Part shown: piece after piece, positions 3,704-6,094 of the stretch | How positions within the stretch are numbered: position 1 is the stretch's first letter | Layout: each line of letters begins with the position of its first letter | Assembly (NCBI GenBank): GCA_030150425.1 | Contig: JASLFY010000296.1 | Coordinates: 1 to 6,094, forward strand | Length of the DNA stretch: 6,094 bases | Reading direction: 5' to 3' | Source of the DNA: Yimella sp. | Lineage (GTDB): Bacteria; Actinomycetota; Actinomycetes; Actinomycetales; Dermatophilaceae | Translations under genes and position numbers: made by a program | The notes under the pieces: model-generated | Databases searched by the model: none | Told to the model about the DNA's origin: nothing | The model's input: only the letters and a program-made list of their open reading frames with translations

Positions 3704-6094
3704 ATGGCCGACAAGCCCGCCCTGCACCAGCCGAAGAACCACGTGCGGATCGTCACCGCCGCCAGCCTGTTCGACGGCCACGACGCCTCGATCAACATCA
3801 TGCGGCGGATCATGCAGACCCAGGGCGCCGAGGTGATCCACCTGGGTCACAACCGCTCGGTGCAGGAGGTGCTCGACGCGGCGATCGAGGAGGACGTCCA
3901 GGGGATCGCGGTCAGCTCCTACCAGGGCGGCCACGTCGAGTACTTCGAGTACCTCGTCGACCTGCTCAAGCAGGCCGGCGCCGGTCACATCAAGGTCGTC
4001 GGCGGTGGCGGTGGCGTCATCGTGCAGGACGAGATCGACCGGCTGCGCGCCGCCGGCGTGACGATCTTCTCGCCGGAGGACGGCCAGCGGATGGGGCTGG
4101 TCGGGATGATCAACTCGGTCGTCGCCGACTGCGACCACGACCTGTGGCAGCTGGGCCACCCGGGCGTCGACGCCGTGCTCTCCGGCGACCGGGCGGCGTA
4201 CGCCCGCGCCGTCACCGGCGCCGAGCAGGGCGTGCTGCCCGCCGACTTCGTCTCCGCGATCGAGCAGGCGGCCTCGAGCAAGCGGGTTCCGGTGCTCGGC
4301 ATCACCGGCACCGGCGGCTCCGGCAAGTCCTCCCTCACCGACGAGCTGCTGCGTCGCCTGCGACTGGACCAGCAGGACAAGCTGCGCGTCGCGGTGCTCG
4401 CGATCGACCCGACCCGCTCCCGCGGCGGTGGTGCGCTGCTGGGCGACCGCATCCGGATGAGCTCGCTCGACGGCGACCGCATCTTCTTCCGCTCGCTCGC
4501 CACCCGTGGCAGCAGCCAGGTCCCCGAGCACCTCGACCAGATCCTCGCGCTGACCAAGGCCGCCGGCTTCGACCTGATCGTGCTGGAGACCCCCGGTGTG
4601 GGACAGGGCGATTCGGCGATCACGGCGTTCTCCGACGTCTCGATGTACGTCATGACGCCGGAGTTCGGCGCCTCCAGCCAGCTGGAGAAGATCGACATGC
4701 TCGACCTCGCCGACGTCGTCGCGATCAACAAGTTCGAGCGCCGCGGCGCGGAGGACGCGCTGCGCGACGTGGGCCGCCAGATGGTCCGCAACCGCGAGGC
4801 GTTCGGCAAGAAGCCCACCGACATGCCGGTCTACGGCACCTCCGCCGCCACCTTCAACGACGACGGTGTCACCGCGCTCTACCAGGAGCTGCGAGCCCTG
4901 TTGTCCGAGAAGGGGATGCCCGTCGAGCAGGGCGTCCTGCCGGCCGTCGACACCAAGCAGTCGACCCGGATCGCGACGATCGTCCCGGCCGCCCGGGTGC
5001 GCTATCTGTCGGAGATCGCCGACACCGTACGCGGCTACCACGCCGCCACCGAGAAGTACGCCGCCGCGGCCGCCCGCGCGCAGCGCTTCGAGCTGGTCGC
5101 CGGCGAGCTCGCCGATGTGTCGGACGAACTGACACAGAAGCTCGACGAGGCGCGGCAGAGTGTCCCGGCCGACGTGACGAAGGCGCTGACCGACTGGCCG
5201 AAGGTGGTCGAGTCCTACTCCGGAGACGAGCAGGTCGTCACCATCCGGAACAAGCAGATCGTCAACAAGCTGACCCGGGAGTCGTTGAGCGGCAACAAGA
5301 TTCCGCGGGTCGCGCTGCCCCGGTTCGCCGACCACGGCGAGCTGGTCTCGTTCCTGCGCCGGGAGAATCTGCCCGGCTATTTCCCGTACACCGCGGGTGT
5401 CTTCCCGTTCAAGCGTGAGGGCGAGGACCCGGCGCGCATGTTCGCCGGTGAGGGCGACCCGTTCCGTACGAACCGGCGGTTCAAGTTGTTGTCCGAGGGC
5501 CAGCCGGCCACCCGCCTGTCGACCGCGTTCGACTCCGTCACCCTCTACGGCCGCGACCCCGACGAGCGTCCCGACGTCTACGGCAAGGTCGGCACCTCCG
5601 GTGTCTCGATCGCGACGCTCTACGACATGAAGGTGCTCTACGACGGCTTCGACCTGGTCTCACCGACCACCAGCGTGTCGATGACGATCAACGGCCCGGC
5701 GCCGACGATCCTCGCGTACTTCCTCAACACCGCGATCGACCAGCAGGTCGACGCGTTCGTCGCCAAGGAGGGCCGCGAGCCCAGTGGCGCCGAGCGCGAG
5801 GAACTGACGGCGTACGCGCTGGCGAACGTTCGCGGAACCGTGCAGGCCGACATCCTCAAGGAGGACCAGGGCCAGAACACCTGCATCTTCTCCACCGAGT
5901 TCAGCCTCAAGATGATGGGCGACATCCAGCAGTGGTTCATCGACCACGGGGTGCGCAACTTCTACTCGGTCAGCATCTCCGGCTATCACATCGCCGAGGC
6001 CGGGGCGAACCCGATCAGCCAGCTGGCGTTCACCCTCGCCAACGGGTTCACGTACGTCGAGAGCTACCTCGCGCGCGGCATGGACATCGACGAC
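3704..6094 (+). CDS. icmF: Fused isobutyryl-CoA mutase IcmF (partial, 3' end outside window)
   Basis: IcmF interconverts isobutyryl-CoA and n-butyryl-CoA with adenosylcobalamin and carries its own G-protein chaperone. The window holds 797 codons; IcmF proteins are near 1,090 residues, so roughly the last 280-300 are missing. Order of parts: B12-binding domain at about 12-145 with DGHDAS (cobalt-ligating His26), SSYQGG (71-76) and VVGGGGG (98-104); MeaB-like G domain at about 195-415 with P-loop GTGGSGKS (202-209), ETPGVGQGD (295-303) and NKFE (342-345); a helical linker; then the mutase barrel from about 540. Phe580 in RMFAG and Gln724 in DQGQNT occupy the places of Tyr89 and Arg207 of methylmalonyl-CoA mutase, the pair that marks isobutyryl-CoA specificity, so this is not a methylmalonyl-CoA mutase. 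A good promoter, a palindrome and a strong ribosome binding site precede it. Likely use is in valine/branched-chain and butyryl-CoA metabolism; relatives also isomerise isovaleryl-CoA to pivalyl-CoA. Confidence 0.97.
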   Translation, partial: MADKPALHQPKNHVRIVTAASLFDGHDASINIMRRIMQTQGAEVIHLGHNRSVQEVLDAAIEEDVQGIAVSSYQGGHVEYFEYLVDLLKQAGAGHIKVVGGGGGVIVQDEIDRLRAAGVTIFSPEDGQRMGLVGMINSVVADCDHDLWQLGHPGVDAVLSGDRAAYARAVTGAEQGVLPADFVSAIEQAASSKRVPVLGITGTGGSGKSSLTDELLRRLRLDQQDKLRVAVLAIDPTRSRGGGALLGDRIRMSSLDGDRIFFRSLATRGSSQVPEHLDQILALTKAAGFDLIVLETPGVGQGDSAITAFSDVSMYVMTPEFGASSQLEKIDMLDLADVVAINKFERRGAEDALRDVGRQMVRNREAFGKKPTDMPVYGTSAATFNDDGVTALYQELRALLSEKGMPVEQGVLPAVDTKQSTRIATIVPAARVRYLSEIADTVRGYHAATEKYAAAAARAQRFELVAGELADVSDELTQKLDEARQSVPADVTKALTDWPKVVESYSGDEQVVTIRNKQIVNKLTRESLSGNKIPRVALPRFADHGELVSFLRRENLPGYFPYTAGVFPFKREGEDPARMFAGEGDPFRTNRRFKLLSEGQPATRLSTAFDSVTLYGRDPDERPDVYGKVGTSGVSIATLYDMKVLYDGFDLVSPTTSVSMTINGPAPTILAYFLNTAIDQQVDAFVAKEGREPSGAEREELTAYALANVRGTVQADILKEDQGQNTCIFSTEFSLKMMGDIQQWFIDHGVRNFYSVSISGYHIAEAGANPISQLAFTLANGFTYVESYLARGMDIDD

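Noticed and set aside
3617..5335. Long antisense open frame (572 codons) opposite icmF, and a 657-codon plus-strand frame at 3445-5418
   Set aside because: Both are frame shadows expected at high GC; their compositions are low-complexity Arg/Gly/Ala/Asp-rich and icmF codes throughout with family-level conservation.

Overview
The window is chromosomal DNA from a high-GC actinobacterium. Third codon positions are almost all G or C, several genes look leaderless with a TANNNT -10 about six bases before the start codon, and one gene is an IcmF-type fused mutase next to a MarR regulator. A member of the Nocardioidaceae/Propionibacteriales is a reasonable guess, but this is inference from style and not a marker-gene call. 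No rRNA, tRNA, CRISPR array or transposase is visible, and coding density is close to complete.

Left part (1-2082): a RimK module split over two divergent units. On the minus strand, a retropepsin-like 'ATP-dependent zinc protease' (RimB-type) gene starts at 851 and runs into a succinylglutamate desuccinylase/aspartoacylase-family gene through a one-base TGATG overlap; the second gene leaves the window at base 1. On the plus strand, rimK starts with TTG only 25 bp away and encodes an ATP-grasp amino-acid ligase. Beyond the usual RimK length it carries an RCK_C (TrkA-C) domain and a basic tail. A ligase, a protease and a zinc carboxypeptidase-like hydrolase together suggest a system that adds and removes or trims amino-acid (probably glutamate) tags on a protein or small-molecule target.

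Middle part (2083-3110): a small DUF1905 protein on the plus strand converges on a four-helix DUF1648 membrane protein on the minus strand. Each of two 68-bp near-perfect palindromes (2412-2479 and 3038-3105) sits at gene 3' ends, and together they bracket the DUF1648 gene. They are copies of one repeat; their 12-base loop is inverted between the copies while the arms and immediate flanks keep their orientation.

Right part (3111-6094): a MarR-family repressor gene (minus) diverges from icmF (plus), the cobalamin-dependent isobutyryl-CoA mutase fused to its G-protein chaperone. The 83-bp gap holds a TTGACC/TACTAT promoter for icmF, a 20-bp palindrome covering its -10 box, and a strong ribosome binding site. 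The likely circuit is MarR control of icmF, perhaps with autoregulation. icmF runs off the right edge after 797 codons, about three quarters of the family's usual length.
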